NCBI GenBank assembly: GCA_028554755.1 | Contig: JAPTOF010000007.1 | Coordinates: 18,595,001 to 18,659,000, forward strand | From: Cordia subcordata | Taxonomy: Eukaryota; Streptophyta; Magnoliopsida; Boraginales; Cordiaceae | Direction of reading: 5' to 3' | Length of the DNA: 64,000 bases | Shown: piece after piece, positions 11,245-22,449 of the stretch | Layout of the letters: the number at the start of each line of letters is the position of its first letter | Position numbering within the stretch: position 1 is the stretch's first letter | The notes under the pieces: generated by a model | Database searches by the model: none | Seen by the model: only the letters and a program-made list of their open reading frames with translations | What the model was told of the DNA's origin: nothing | Translations under genes and position numbers: made by a program

Positions 11245-11440
11245 AATTCCAATATACAGCCAAAGACTAAGGATGAAGCTTTGACTATTCTTTAGCTCTG
11301 CCAATCCCATGGGCAAACATGGAAGATGATGCATTAGCCATGCAAGAGGCAAAGTCATGACATCATGCATGTGATCACTATTTCCCTTTGTGAAAGGAGA
11401 CAATTCTAATGGCAAAGTCAGTTATGCACTTAATGCAACA

Positions 11441-11636
11441 TGAAAAAGGAAAGTCTCGGAGCTATTACTAAAACTCTTATAAATACCCTCTCCACTCCAG
11501 TAAGAAATGAAAGATCTTGAATTCATTTCTTTAAAGAGGAAAGTCTTAGAGCTAGGGCCAAGAGTCTTATAAATACCCCTTCCACTCCATGAAGAAGTGA
11601 GTGATCTTGGACTCATTTCCTCACATTTTTCTTTCT
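11441..11636 (+). repeat. Duplicated ~97-bp promoter-like unit
   Basis: Two adjacent copies carry GGAAAGTCT...GAGCTA...CTCTTATAAATACCC...CCACTCCA...GATCTTG. Each has a TATA-like CTTATAAATACC. It looks like the core promoter of an LTR, duplicated; the surrounding 10.3-11.8 kb may be the remains of that LTR. Confidence 0.55.
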
Positions 11637-12014
11637 AGCATTCTTAACAGCTCAAGCATTGTCTTACTTAATCAGGAGTTCGAAGACATTTAGTCAAGCA
11701 TAGAAGATCGAAGACACACTCCCTTGCTCATGAGTTAAGGAGAATTTTGTTATTTTATTGATATGGAGGTACTAATAAAAGCATATTACAAGAACATTGC
11801 TGTCTAATTTCGAAGGGGTTAAGGTCTTTTTAGAGGAGGTTAAGTCGTGGAGATGGTAAATTACCATCCAATTACAAGTCAAATTGTCCAAAAGAAAGTT
11901 CATAACTACTAATCAATGAGGCGATGAGCAATTCTTCTAATGCACTGGAATTGAACCCAATGAAATTCAGTAATAAGTATTTCAATATCCTTAATAATAC
12001 AATCTAATATTTAT

Positions 12015-12315
12015 GTTAGGAAATTAGGACGCATAACACACACTCACGTAGGGTAATTAAAGCATGAGCAACGAGAAAAGAATACGCACAATTAAACGTG
12101 GTTTGATCCTCTGCCTACGTCCACAAAAACCTCTACTAGATAGAAAAGAGTACAAACTCAATAAGATTTTTTGCACGGTCCGAAAAGTCTAAACGCTCCC
12201 TTACGGTGGTCTTACAATGGCTCTCTCTCTACCTAGACCCATTGCAAGACACACACATTATAATTAATGTAGAGTCCTATTTATAGGGGAGACTTCCTTG
12301 TCCTCCAACATATCA
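12015..12315 (-). mobile_element. 3' LTR of a Copia-like non-autonomous element
   Basis: This ~300-bp segment is repeated at 14242-14560. Read on the minus strand it begins TGATA, carries CTATAAATAGGACTC (TATA box) and ends CCTAATTTCCTAACA, so TG...CA ends are kept. It lies just after the protease/pre-integrase remnant. The inner boundary is inferred from the purine-rich tract next to it. Confidence 0.6.
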
Positions 12316-14241
12316 ATCCTTTCATAATTAAAACATTTACCATAATTGAAATTTTAACTCTCATTATTACTCTTTCCTAATTTCAATATTAGCTTGGGCG
12401 TAGCACTTGAGTCACAACCCAACAAATTCCTTCCTTGGCAAGAAGTGCTAAGAATCTCCACAGCAGGAGAGAACATCACTCTTCTCTTCTTCTCAGCTTT
12501 CATTTGAGCTTCTTCGCACTTGTTGCATTTATCTCTCAGCGCTGTGCATCCCTCCAAGTAGCACACGTGTTTCTCATTCTTCCTCTCTTCAAGAATTAGT
12601 TTCTCTTCATGATACACTTTGCAGTAGTCTCCTTCACCAATGTACTTGTACCCTTTTGATGCCAACTCACCTAGCGAAATTATGTTGGACGCACAAGATG
12701 GCACATGCCTTATATTGCAGACGGTCTTGATATTACCATTGTTGAACCTCATGCGAAGTCTCCCATTACCAGCAATCTTCATCTTCTGGTTGTTCCCAAT
12801 AGTGTTGTTTCCAAGCTTCTTACCCAAGCACAAAGTGTCAAAATTAGTTCTATCATTGTAAACGTGAAACGTTCCCACTGAATCTAACACCCAGTCAGTC
12901 TTCTTTCTCTTTGAGCCTTCATTAGCGTCCCTGTTTACCGCCATCAAAATAGTCTCACTACCATTGCTATCATCACCCTTAACAAGGTTAGCTGAGTCCT
13001 TGCCATAATCCTTCTCCTTGCCCTTAGATCTCCACTCTCTAAGCCTCTTCATGTCCTCTCTTAATCTAGGACATCTTGTTTGGATATGACCCTTCTTTCT
13101 ATGGTAGTAGCATTCTCGATCGTCTTCTTCATCCCAAGCTCAGCTTTTTTATCTCGATTTACATCTACGAGAATTCCCTCTTCCAGACCTCCTCACTCGA
13201 TTCGAAGCTTTAATGATTAGTGCTTGATCTCTACTAGGCACACTACTTCTTCCTAACATCCTCTCGTTTTCTCTCAAGAGCGTAGTCACTTTGTTCAACT
13301 GAAGAGTTTTCTTTCCAACGAAGATTGATTACACGAATGGCTTATATGACTTTAACAAGGAAGATAGTAATACGAGCGCTTGTTCTTCATCCATAATTCT
13401 CTTGTCAGGCTCCTCGACATTTATGAGCTTGACCATTAAATAGTTGAATTTGTCGATGTGATCCTGGATGACAGTTCCCTTTTCTATCTTAAATGAGTAG
13501 AGCTCCATCCTCAAACACAATCGATTAGTGATCGACTTCGACTCATAAATATTCTCCAACTTGTCGAACACCTCGCTCACCGTCGTCTCATCAATCACAT
13601 GACATTTAATTTGCCGTGCTAAAGCCAACCGAAGGGTACTTACAGCTCTTCGTTGTAAGGATTTCCACTTCTTATCATTGACTTCTTCCAGTTTTATCTT
13701 TTCTATCACTTCATCAAGGCCTTGCTGTACCAAAAGGTTCTCGATAGTATTCCTCCACAAGTTGAAGTTCATGTTCCCATCAAATATTAGAATTTCAACT
13801 TTCGTATCGATCGTCGTCATGGCTCCTATGCACAAATTCGCTAAAACTCAACAATCCAACAAGAATTTGGCAAAACTGACCTAAAAAAACGGATTTAGGA
13901 AGTTGGAAAATGGTGGGGAGATCCTCAGTCAACTCGGACAAACCCCTGCAGTCCTTCGGTCAACGCTGGTCAAACTCTTTATTTGACTTTTTAACCACAA
14001 GCTCATAAAACTTGACCGGCTTGTATCTCATAATCCAACTGTCGGATCGTCACCAAATTTTAGCGGCTTACTCTCCTTATCGCAATGAACACACAGCAAT
14101 AAAAGAATCATCGATCGAACTTTGGGAAAGCCTCCAAATGTGACCAGCAGATCTGTAAATTTTTGAACTCCTCTCGGCATCTCTTTTTTCATTTTTCGTG
14201 CAAACCAGCATCCTCCCTCCAACCAAGCTCTCAATACCACT
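12316..14241 (-). pseudogene. Degenerate Copia gag/zinc-knuckle/protease region
   Basis: Minus-strand order: a UBN2-type Gag of about 168 residues (13835-13329, with FDGNMNFNLWR and the DKLENIYESKS stretch), stops and frame breaks at 13.33-13.14 kb, a zinc knuckle CYYHRKKGHIQTRC (second Cys changed to His), then an aspartic-protease and pre-integrase stretch (13052-12354). The protease core reads LDSVGTFH where Copia elements normally have LDSGCSFH, so it should be inactive. Integrase, reverse transcriptase and RNase H are absent. With its two LTRs this is a ~2.5-kb gag-bearing non-autonomous element, like the TR-GAG class. Confidence 0.75.
14228..14240 (-). other. Degenerate primer-binding site
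   Basis: On the minus strand GTGGTATTGAGAGC follows the LTR end directly. It resembles the TGGTATCAGAGC site complementary to initiator tRNA-Met used by many plant Copia elements, with small changes. Its place just inside the LTR at 14242 fixes the element's orientation. Confidence 0.6.
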
Positions 14242-14560
14242 TATTAGGAAATTAGGACGCATAACATACACTTATACAGTGGAATTAAAGCGCAAGTAAC
14301 GAGAAAAGAATACGCATAATTAAACGTGATTCGGCCCTCTGCCTATATCCACAAAAACCTCCACTAGATAGAAAAGAGTACAAACTTGATAGGACTTTTT
14401 CCACGGTCTAAAAAATCTAAACCCTTCCTCACGGTGTTCTTACAATAGCTCTCTCTCTCCCTAGACCTATTGCAGGACACACACACTACAATTAATATAA
14501 GAGTCCTATTTATAAAGGAGACTTTCTTGTCCTCCAAGACAAGGGTTTCCTATTCTATCA
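14242..14560 (-). mobile_element. Shared LTR between two tandem element copies
   Basis: It is homologous to the LTR at 12015-12315 along nearly its whole length, with a ~17-bp extra stretch near 14540-14555 and the terminal TG/CA changed to TA on one side. It serves as the 5' LTR of the 12.0-14.5 kb copy and as the 3' LTR of the truncated copy at 14.56-15.56 kb. Confidence 0.6.
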
Positions 14561-15555
14561 ATCCTCTCATAATTATGACTCTTACCATAATTAAAATTTT
14601 GATTTTCATTTTTACTCTTTCCTAATTTCAATATTAGCTTAGGCTTAGCACTTGAGCCACAACCCAACAAATTCCTTCCTTGGCAAGAAGTGCCAAGAAT
14701 CTCCACAGTAAGTGAGAACGTCACTCTTCTCTTCTTCTCAGCCTTCACTTGAGCTTCTTCACACTTGTCGCATTTATCTCTCAGTGCAGTGCATCCCTTT
14801 AAATAGCACACGTGCTTCTCGTTCTTTTTCCCTTCAAGAACTAGTTTCTCTCTACGATACACTTTATAGTAGTCTCCTTCACCAACGTACTTATACTCTT
14901 TTAATGCCAACTCACCCAGCGAAATTATGTTGGACGCATAAGATGGCACATACCTTACATTGGAGATGGTCTTGATACTACCATTGTTGAACCTCATGTG
15001 AAGTCTCCCATTGCCAGCAATCTTCATCTTTTGGTTGTTCCCAACAGTGTTGTATCCAAGCTTATTACCCAAGCGCAAAGTGTTCAAACTAGCTCTATCA
15101 TTGTAAACGTGAAACATTCCCACTGAATCTAACACCCAGTCAATCTTCTTCCACTTCGAGCCTTCATTAGCATCCCTGTTTACCGCCATCAAAACAGTCT
15201 CACTACCATTGCTATCATCACCTTTAACAAGGTTTGCTGAGTCCTTGTCATAATCCTTCTCCTTGCCCTTAGATCTCCACTCTCTAAGGCTCTTCATGTC
15301 TTCCCTTAATCTAGGACATCTTGTTTGGATATGACCCTTCTTTCTATAGTAGTAGCATTCTCGATCGTCTTCTCCATCCTAAGCTCGGCTTTTTGATCTC
15401 GATCTACCTCTGCGAGAATTCCCTCTTCTAGAACTCCTTCCTTGATTCGAAGCTTCAACGAATAGTGCTTGATCTCCACTAGGCACACTACTTCTTCCCA
15501 ACATCCTCTCATTCTCTCTCAAGAGTGCAGTCACTTCGTTCAACTAGAGAGTTAT
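14561..15555 (-). pseudogene. Truncated second copy of the Copia-like element
   Basis: The minus-strand frame (15297-14506) is co-linear with the copy at 12.35-13.05 kb and shares the changed protease core (LDSVGMFH) and the pre-integrase stretch with NIISLGELA. Upstream, a zinc-knuckle remnant and a serine/arginine-rich linker are readable at about 15380-15500. Homology to the other copy stops near 15555, before the main Gag region. Two copies with the same defective protease core imply that the defect predates duplication, or that the family spread in this form. Confidence 0.7.
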
Positions 15556-17405
15556 TATGGGCTTCACATGAAACTCTTTTTTCTCAAGTCCAAAAAACAA
15601 ATGTGGGCTCCACATGAAACTTAGCATGTGTGAGCTACTTGTTTTTGTTATGGAACTAGACATTTTCCACACGAAAAAATTATGTCATGTGTAAGTTGTA
15701 ATAGCCCATTTTAGAGCGTGAGTATTTAAACAATCATGCAAAAGTAAATTATGAGTCTCTTATATACAAAAAAAAAAAAAGGGGGGCAGGGGGAAGGATC
15801 CATTGATAGATTTATGTATTGACTTTTGTTAAGGTTCAATGAGTGAGGTTAGTATGATATAGTTAAAAACTAATGAATTGGATGAATTATTTTAAGTTTG
15901 TTAATATTAAACTATGAATTGCTTCAAGCTTGTCAATTCAGAACTTAGGGTAGATATATATTTTCAGTTCTCTTTCTATTTGTTTCATTATTTTAGTCAA
16001 TTATTTTGCCAACTTTATTTTATAATTCAATTGATTTTTTAATTTTCTTTATATTTGAAACTTAATGATTATTTATTTTAGACATCAATATTTGCGAAAG
16101 GTGTGTTAGCAAATCATAGCAAATAAGAAAAATATATTGCTAGTCTATTACCTCCAATATTAGAACGATTGTCATTTTTGTCTTTTTGCAAGAGTCCATG
16201 AATGGGCATTTTTGGGTTGCCATGCTGTATATAATCTTTCCATTAAAATTGAGAGAGTATTAACGGTTGAGATTTGTTTTTCGGTTGTACGGTTGAGATT
16301 CATTTAATGCATTTAAATTAAAGGCTTAGATTTTGGTCCTGTCACACAAATCGAAAAGCATTTTTTATTTTAAACTGCGTGGTGATAGTTGTTTACAGCT
16401 TTCTCATCAAAGATGTTTTTTGCGTAGGTTATTATTTCAGCCATGTTGTCACATATCTCAGCATCTATTGCTTCCGTGACATTAATTCTGACCACTGAAC
16501 TCGTAAGTCTTTGGAAAAAAAACTTACACAATCACTCATCTCTTTTTCTTCACATGCAAATAAGATCAAAGTAATTGACAAGGTGAGAAATGTTGAAGGA
16601 ATTGATTATGGCTTAAGAGAATTTTGGTTGTGCTATGTTTCTCTCATTACAGATAGAGTTGTCTATTTATCTCACATGCAGCATGTAGGTATCGGTTGAT
16701 GCTGGTGTAGTGCTTTTTTATCTATATCTTTTGAGGAAGCATTTTCAAATTTATTTATTTGTGTATTGTTCGGCAACTACTTTTTCAGTGATTTTTAGTG
16801 TTTTCATGAGTCAAAACACTATTTATTCAAATTATTCCTGGTCGGTGAACTAGTGTTTCAAATAACTTTTAAGATAGTTTTTTAGCGTTTCAATTAGCGT
16901 TTTTCAAAAGCTAAAAAAATTTTAGCTTTTCATTTTTTTCGGGCCAATTCTATCCTTTCTTTTTTTTTTTGGCAATTCTATTTTTTCTCCAATCTCTCTA
17001 TATATTTTTATTTTTTTTCACAAATATAAATAAAAAATAATATAAAAATAAATTTCAAATTCTATATAATCAACATTATTAAAAAGTATAAGTTTTATTA
17101 ATACTTTTTTGACAAAATAATTTTGAATTTATTAAAATTAATTTTTATAATATTTATACAAATGTCTCAAAAATTACTTATAGTTTAATTTCAAAATATG
17201 ATTATAAAAAATAAATCTATAATTTTGAAATATATTATCTTACTCCCATAATAATAATAACAATTATAATTATCATAACAACAATAATAGTAACATGATA
17301 TCAATGTCTTTTTTTGTCATTTTACATTGTTAGCATAATATTAATTATTATATTGATTAAATAATTTTTATGATGAAAATTATATTTGAATTACTAAAAG
17401 CATCT
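15556..17405. other. AT-rich intergenic DNA
   Basis: No gene is recognised. An A-run followed by a G-rich stretch lies at about 15767-15797. Around 16.75-16.93 kb there are foldback words, including AGTGTTTT/AAAACACT with an 8-nt loop. The 62-residue frame at 16511-16699 has no known domain. Confidence 0.4.
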
Positions 17406-17408
17406 TGT

Positions 17409-18596
17409 GAGTTTGCATGAATATTATAAGATGTGCTTGGAAGATATGGAATTTGCTTAGTCTTGAGCCTTTGTCACATTGAAGACCATTCAATAAAGAT
17501 TAGAGCTCAAGCAGGAAAAAGAAGAAGATGAAAAGGCATAAGGCGGAGACAAGGCGTCATAAAAGGTATTGACGCTTACGCTCATTGTGGATAGCTTTAA
17601 GTTCATATAATAGTTCAAAACTTCTTATCTTTATTGCATATTTGATTTGAAACCTTAGGGGCAATGCTTTACAGAAAGCAAAGCTTAATTTGATTGCATA
17701 ATTTCTTCAAACATTTGTGTTGAGATGTTTTTAAGCCTCATTTGATCTTTAAAAACATGTTTGAAGTTGGTTTGGTGTTGTCAAAATGGTTTGATCTTCA
17801 ATAAAATTGGTCTTTGGCTTCTTGGCTTTGTTTCCAGCAATTCTGGAGTGGTCGGATCCCCTACCCAGTCAACCGGCTGACCAGGGAGATCGCTTGGCCA
17901 AGTCAAAAACCCTAGGGATAAGTCGGACCCCTTAGCAGGTCGATCGGCTAAGGCACCCGGCCTAGTCAGTGAGCAAAGTCATAAACTGGTCGACTGAACG
18001 TCTACAATAATAAATGTTATAGCCGTTTTATGTCCGTTTGCACTAACCTTTACCCTTTTCTTCACCAACCAAACCCTAATATTTTAAATCACTTTAAATA
18101 CATCTTTCCAACACTCAATAAGTAGAATCTAAGCTTGCCAAACTCTTCATTATCATCTATTGTTTAGAAATCCTTGAGCTATTATTATTAGTCTTTGAGC
18201 ATTCAAGAGTTATATTTTGCTATATCCATTTTTGAGAAGTTTAGCTTCATTACACATTTAATGTTTCAAATCCTTGTTGTATACACACTCTTTTAGATAG
18301 AAAATATTCAGAGATACATTTTATTTGGCTACAGAGAGTATGTGAAAGTCCTAAAGAGTAAGATTCTTGGGTTTTCTAAAGATTGAGTTTCAAAGAGTTG
18401 TACACTTGGTTTGTACTTCACCATGCTTTGAAGAAGCATTATAGTGCAGTTGATTGAAGTTCTAAGGGGGGTATCGTTAGGCGACATACGTAGGCACACT
18501 GAACTACCTAAAAATCGTTTGTCTTTTTCTTCTTTTTTTCTATTTTACATTACTTGTCATTATTAATTGTTTGGTCTTAAGATATTTGCCCCAACA
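17409..18596 (+). mobile_element. Possible solo LTR (~1.2 kb)
   Basis: The right edge reads TTTGCCCCAACA, a common plant LTR end, and the last 250 bp resemble the R/U5 part of Copia LTRs, with GGGGGTATCGTTAGGCGACA-type text. A left edge TGTGAG at about 17409 is only a guess, and no target duplication was found. No internal region follows. Confidence 0.35.
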
Positions 18597-19471
18597 TACA
18601 TTTATCAGCTAATTTAACAACTAATTTTACTAAACACATTTTAATTCAATCAGTTAGCTAAACAACTGTCAACTAATAGGTAAAATACAAAAGCTATCAA
18701 CTATTCAAATAGCTATCCGCTGCTCCAATACCTAAATTTGCCAAAAGGCCCTTTAGTATACGTTAAAGTCAATTTATTTTGTCATTCGGCACACTGTAAT
18801 TTGTCAACATGGTATTTTTGTAATCATATTACTTTTTAAGAGTATTGTGCAAGCTTTAAAAATGGATCAATTATCTACTTACAACTACGTTAACATGTAG
18901 GCGAGTAAAAGTTTGACACTGTTTTGTTTTTTCTTTAAGGGTTTTCAAAGAAAAGTATTTACATTCCCAATCAACATTTAGTAAATGTAATGATTATTGA
19001 AATTCTTTCTTTTCGTGTATTTTATTATTATATAACACGTTAATTTATATAATATAATTAAATTCTTTTTCGTAAGAATTTCTCTACTGTCAAATATTAT
19101 TTATTTTTAATTTTTAATAATATAAAACTAAAATGCATTATAATTTTCCTATGCCATGCATGGGTACTTCACTATTATTATTAAATTGCAAGTTACATCC
19201 TAAGTACTTATTTCTCTCTCTCTTTTTTTTTTTATTACATTACATAGCCAATCCCTAGAGACAGCCGATTTCTACATTGGAAGGAAGGGTGTTATATTTG
19301 CATTTCTCATTAATTCAATCGAATACTAACTTATATAATAATATGCTAATTATATTACAGGGTTTTAAAATTCCTTCTATACTTTACTTTCCTCCATTAA
19401 TGGATGGGCAGTTATTCAAACTGTATTCAATTTGAAACCAAGTGATGTCGTTGAATTGTTCACCACTGAAA

Positions 19472-19472
<1 letters not shown>

Positions 19473-19529
<57 letters not shown>

Positions 19530-19530
19530 G
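19473..19530. repeat. (TTA)n microsatellite
   Basis: About 19 uninterrupted ATT/TTA triplets. It produces a meaningless poly-leucine frame on the plus strand. A second, (AAT)n, tract lies at about 19793-19818. Confidence 0.95.
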
Positions 19531-19759
19531 TTACAAACACAGAGATTTTATTTAAGTACCAAAGTCAAACATGTCATATGCTCCATGCGGAGCTATATCA
19601 GCACAGAGCAAAGAGATTAGTCCTCACATTACAAAATAGATTTAACGTAATTTAAATATGATGATAATTCCGCAATAAACTTTTTATATTTTTCTTATTT
19701 AATAATAAACTTTTACTATATTAAATTATTTTATGTCTTAGATGACATAAAATTCCATA

Positions 19760-19793
19760 TTCTCCCCCTGAAACGTACGGGTAAAAACCTAGT
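19760..19793 (+). mobile_element. Possible Helitron 3' end
   Basis: ACGTACGGGTAAAAACCTAG followed by T resembles the 3' termini of plant Helitrons (GC-rich short hairpin, then CTAG, inserted before T). The hairpin is weak and no matching 5' end is certain. Confidence 0.25.
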
Positions 19794-20205
19794 AATAATA
19801 ATAATAATAATAATAATATTTCAATTTCAGGTGTAGATTGATAAGTCAAAAGGCGTTTTACAGAGTTTGCCACGTAAAAGTGCGTTTATCATTTCGCAAG
19901 CAATTTGTCGGACTTCAGCTCTCACATGATCTTTGGACTCTTTCTATATCCCAGTCACCTTTTATTCATTTCTAATTTTCTTTGGGTTAGTACATGTTAA
20001 TTAATTTATATTTTCGCCCTTAGTGATCTTTTTCACTTACTACTTAATTCATGTACCAACTCGGATAAACTATCACAACCATTAATATAAATTTGTTATA
20101 AATCTAATGTAGTCTCACCAAAATGAATTTTTCAATATAAAAAGCAATTCAAACTTTTCACCAAATTTCACACGTAATTACCAAAAATTTTTTGTATTAG
20201 TTTAT

Positions 20206-20452
20206 TTCGACTCATTTGGATTAGCTTTTTAAAAGACTATTTTTATATAACTTTTGAAAAATAAAAAAGAAATTTTTTTCTATTTTTATATAACTTTTGA
20301 AAAATAAAAAAGAAAAATTTTTTCTTTGTGAGAAGCTTAACCCTAAAGTCTAATTTCTAAACTCTAAATATTTATTGTAAAAATAATATATTTAAAAAAA
20401 ATAAAATACTTTTTTTAAATAAAAAATCAATCCAAACAAACTCTTAAGTGCA
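20206..20452. mobile_element. AT-rich foldback MITE
   Basis: It starts with CTCATTTGGATTAGCTTTTT and ends with AAAAATCAATCCAAACAAAC, an imperfect inverted repeat. It is non-coding and belongs to the TTTGGATTG family found several times in this window. Confidence 0.5.
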
Positions 20453-20477
20453 AATACTAATATATTACACAAGAGTT

Positions 20478-20712
20478 ACTTGGGGCTCGTTTAGATTGGT
20501 TTTTTTCAAAAGTGATTTTTTTAATAGTTTTTAAAAAATAGCTTTTTTCGAGAAGCTGAAAATTCTGATTTCTAAAAAAAGTTATATTTGAACTTTTTCA
20601 AAATTTTAATTTTTTTAGAAACTAAATTAAATAATTATTGTAAATTTAATGTAATTTTTTTCAAAAAAAAAAGTATCTTTTTTAAAAAAAAAAATCAATC
20701 TAATCAAGCCCT
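20478..20712. mobile_element. Foldback MITE, GGGCTCGTTTAGATTG type
   Basis: The left end GGGCTCGTTTAGATTGG pairs with the right end CAATCTAATCAAGCCC. The interior is T-runs and A-runs. Flanking GTTACTTG and TTACCTTG may be a diverged target duplication. Confidence 0.6.
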
Positions 20713-21795
20713 TACCTTGTAGGATGATTTAAGAAAACACTTCATGTACGGGCTCCTACCAACATCATGTAAATTATTACAAGAAAACAGATGGGTGGAA
20801 TATAGGAAGGTAGATGAGAAGGATGCCATAATGTGTACACCTACCAAGCATCCTTCTCACCTGTCACCACCACTGCGACACATTGAGTCACCAACACATG
20901 AGACACACACAGCATCTGACGGAGGTATTCTGACCATGAAATTTGACAATCTTGATGTAAAGAAGGGCTGTCTGGTGCAGATACCGTTACGAAAAGTCGT
21001 TATAAAAAGAAAATGATCTATATTAAATATTATCATTGAGTTTTCAGGTTTTTGCACTCGTTATTAATACTTCTATTGATATTAAAATTTATTATTTCTA
21101 ATCGTTCTCATAATAAATTTATCATTTTCAACCATTTTTTTCTTTATTAGTTTGAATACTTTGGTTATATTATGGTCTTTCTAACACTAAAATTTTGTAC
21201 TCGTTAATATTACATTAATATTTTCATTGATAAAAAAATTATTATTTCTAATTATCCTGAAAATAAATTTATTATTTTTAAAAACTCATTCTTTTTAAAG
21301 TTGGCTATAGTTAATTTGAAATAATTAAAAACAAAAAATTTTCATATTCATAGAATCATTTAATTAATCTTAACGATTACAATTTCAGGAGAGACAGGGA
21401 AGGTATCTTGGGAATTGTTAAGTTACAACAAATTAATTATCAAAAGAACACTTTGGCATCATGAAATTCCTTCAAAAATGACCTGTATTTGAAGATGATA
21501 GACAAGAACATGCTCCAAGCCTTAGTTATTTCTGTAGATAATGGGAATTTGCGTATAGAGAAAAAAAAAATATGCTAAGTGTAGAAAAATATAGCATAAA
21601 AATTGTCCGTTTGATGACTTCACACGAGACAAATTTCATAGCCGAGCAGTTTGACACATCAAAAATTCCTAGCTTTCAGTTAGCACAACTTGAACACAGA
21701 AGCCGATTTTTAATTATTGAGCAACAAACCAAATCGTTCAGACATCATAACCAAGCCCAGAAACCAATTAGTTATAAATTCCTCAGTTTGAACTC
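20713..21795. other. Intergenic DNA without a recognised gene
   Basis: A 90-residue frame at 20744-21016 and a 102-residue frame at 21572-21880 have no known domain. The second runs into the NTAN1 fragment and MITE on the opposite strand. I would not call either a gene. Confidence 0.35.
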
Positions 21796-22316
21796 ACCAG
21801 TAAGCCATGGAATAGATGGGATATGCATTTTGCTTCAGAATCACAACTTTGGGCCTGTTTGGATTGACTTTTTTTCCTGAAAAATTTACATTAAATTTGT
21901 AATAACTATTTGATTTGGCTTCCAAAAAAGCTGAAACTCTGAAAAAAAGCTCAAATACAGTTTTTTTTAAAAGTCAGGATTTTTAGCTTCTTAAAAAAAG
22001 CTGTTTTTCAAAAGCTGTTAAAAAAAGCACTTTTGAAAAGAGCCAATCTAATCGAGCCCTTTGTATTATGTCCAAGAACATGAAGGGTTTGAATGTGAAA
22101 TTTCTTATCACTCCTCTCGAGGGTCTCAATGATCTTTTCACACAAAGGTCGGGAATAGCCATCCCCCCTGTTGCACTATTAGATTTGTGATACCATATGT
22201 CTGCTGCATAAAAGTCCAATAGGTTCAACTTAGTTATGCATAAAATCATACTCACAGCAGAAGATCTTGGTCCAGGCTTTGGATAAGGAATCATCAAATC
22301 CACCTACGAGACGCAC
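21796..22316 (-). pseudogene. NTAN1: Broken NTAN1 fragment (N-terminal Asn amidohydrolase)
   Basis: NTAN1 deamidates N-terminal asparagine in the N-degron pathway. Minus-strand pieces match my memory of plant NTAN1. 22316-22256 reads VRLVGGFDDS after an AG acceptor. 22166 down to about 22060 reads GYSRPLCEKIIETL and then FHIQTLHVLGHNTK. About 21845-21796 carries DSE and NAYPI in two different frames. A MITE (21852-22058) interrupts the second piece immediately after HNTK. The first two pieces do not join in frame through the obvious splice sites, and a stop appears just after the MITE. The N-terminal part and C-terminal exons are missing. This is a dead, partial copy; an intact NTAN1 is expected elsewhere. 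Confidence 0.7.
21852..22058. mobile_element. MITE inserted in the NTAN1 fragment
   Basis: The ends GGCCTGTTTGGATTGACTTT and AAGAGCCAATCTAATCGAGCC are inverted repeats. An exact 5-bp flank CTTTG occurs at 21847-21851 and 22059-22063, which I read as the target duplication. Without it the NTAN1-like exon text becomes contiguous. Confidence 0.7.
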
Positions 22317-22449
22317 CTGTTTCATGGCACTCGTGGAATTAACATGATAATTCATGGTAAAGTAAGAAAAGCACGAGTTTTGGCCCGATAAGAAAACAAA
22401 AAAAAAGCCAAAAGACAAAAATTGAAACAAAAACAATCCTAGTAAATAT

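Noticed and set aside
19432..19620. Poly-leucine protein
   Set aside because: It is a translated (TTA)n microsatellite.
20744..21016. 90-residue plus-strand frame
   Set aside because: No known domain or conserved motif; lies between MITEs.
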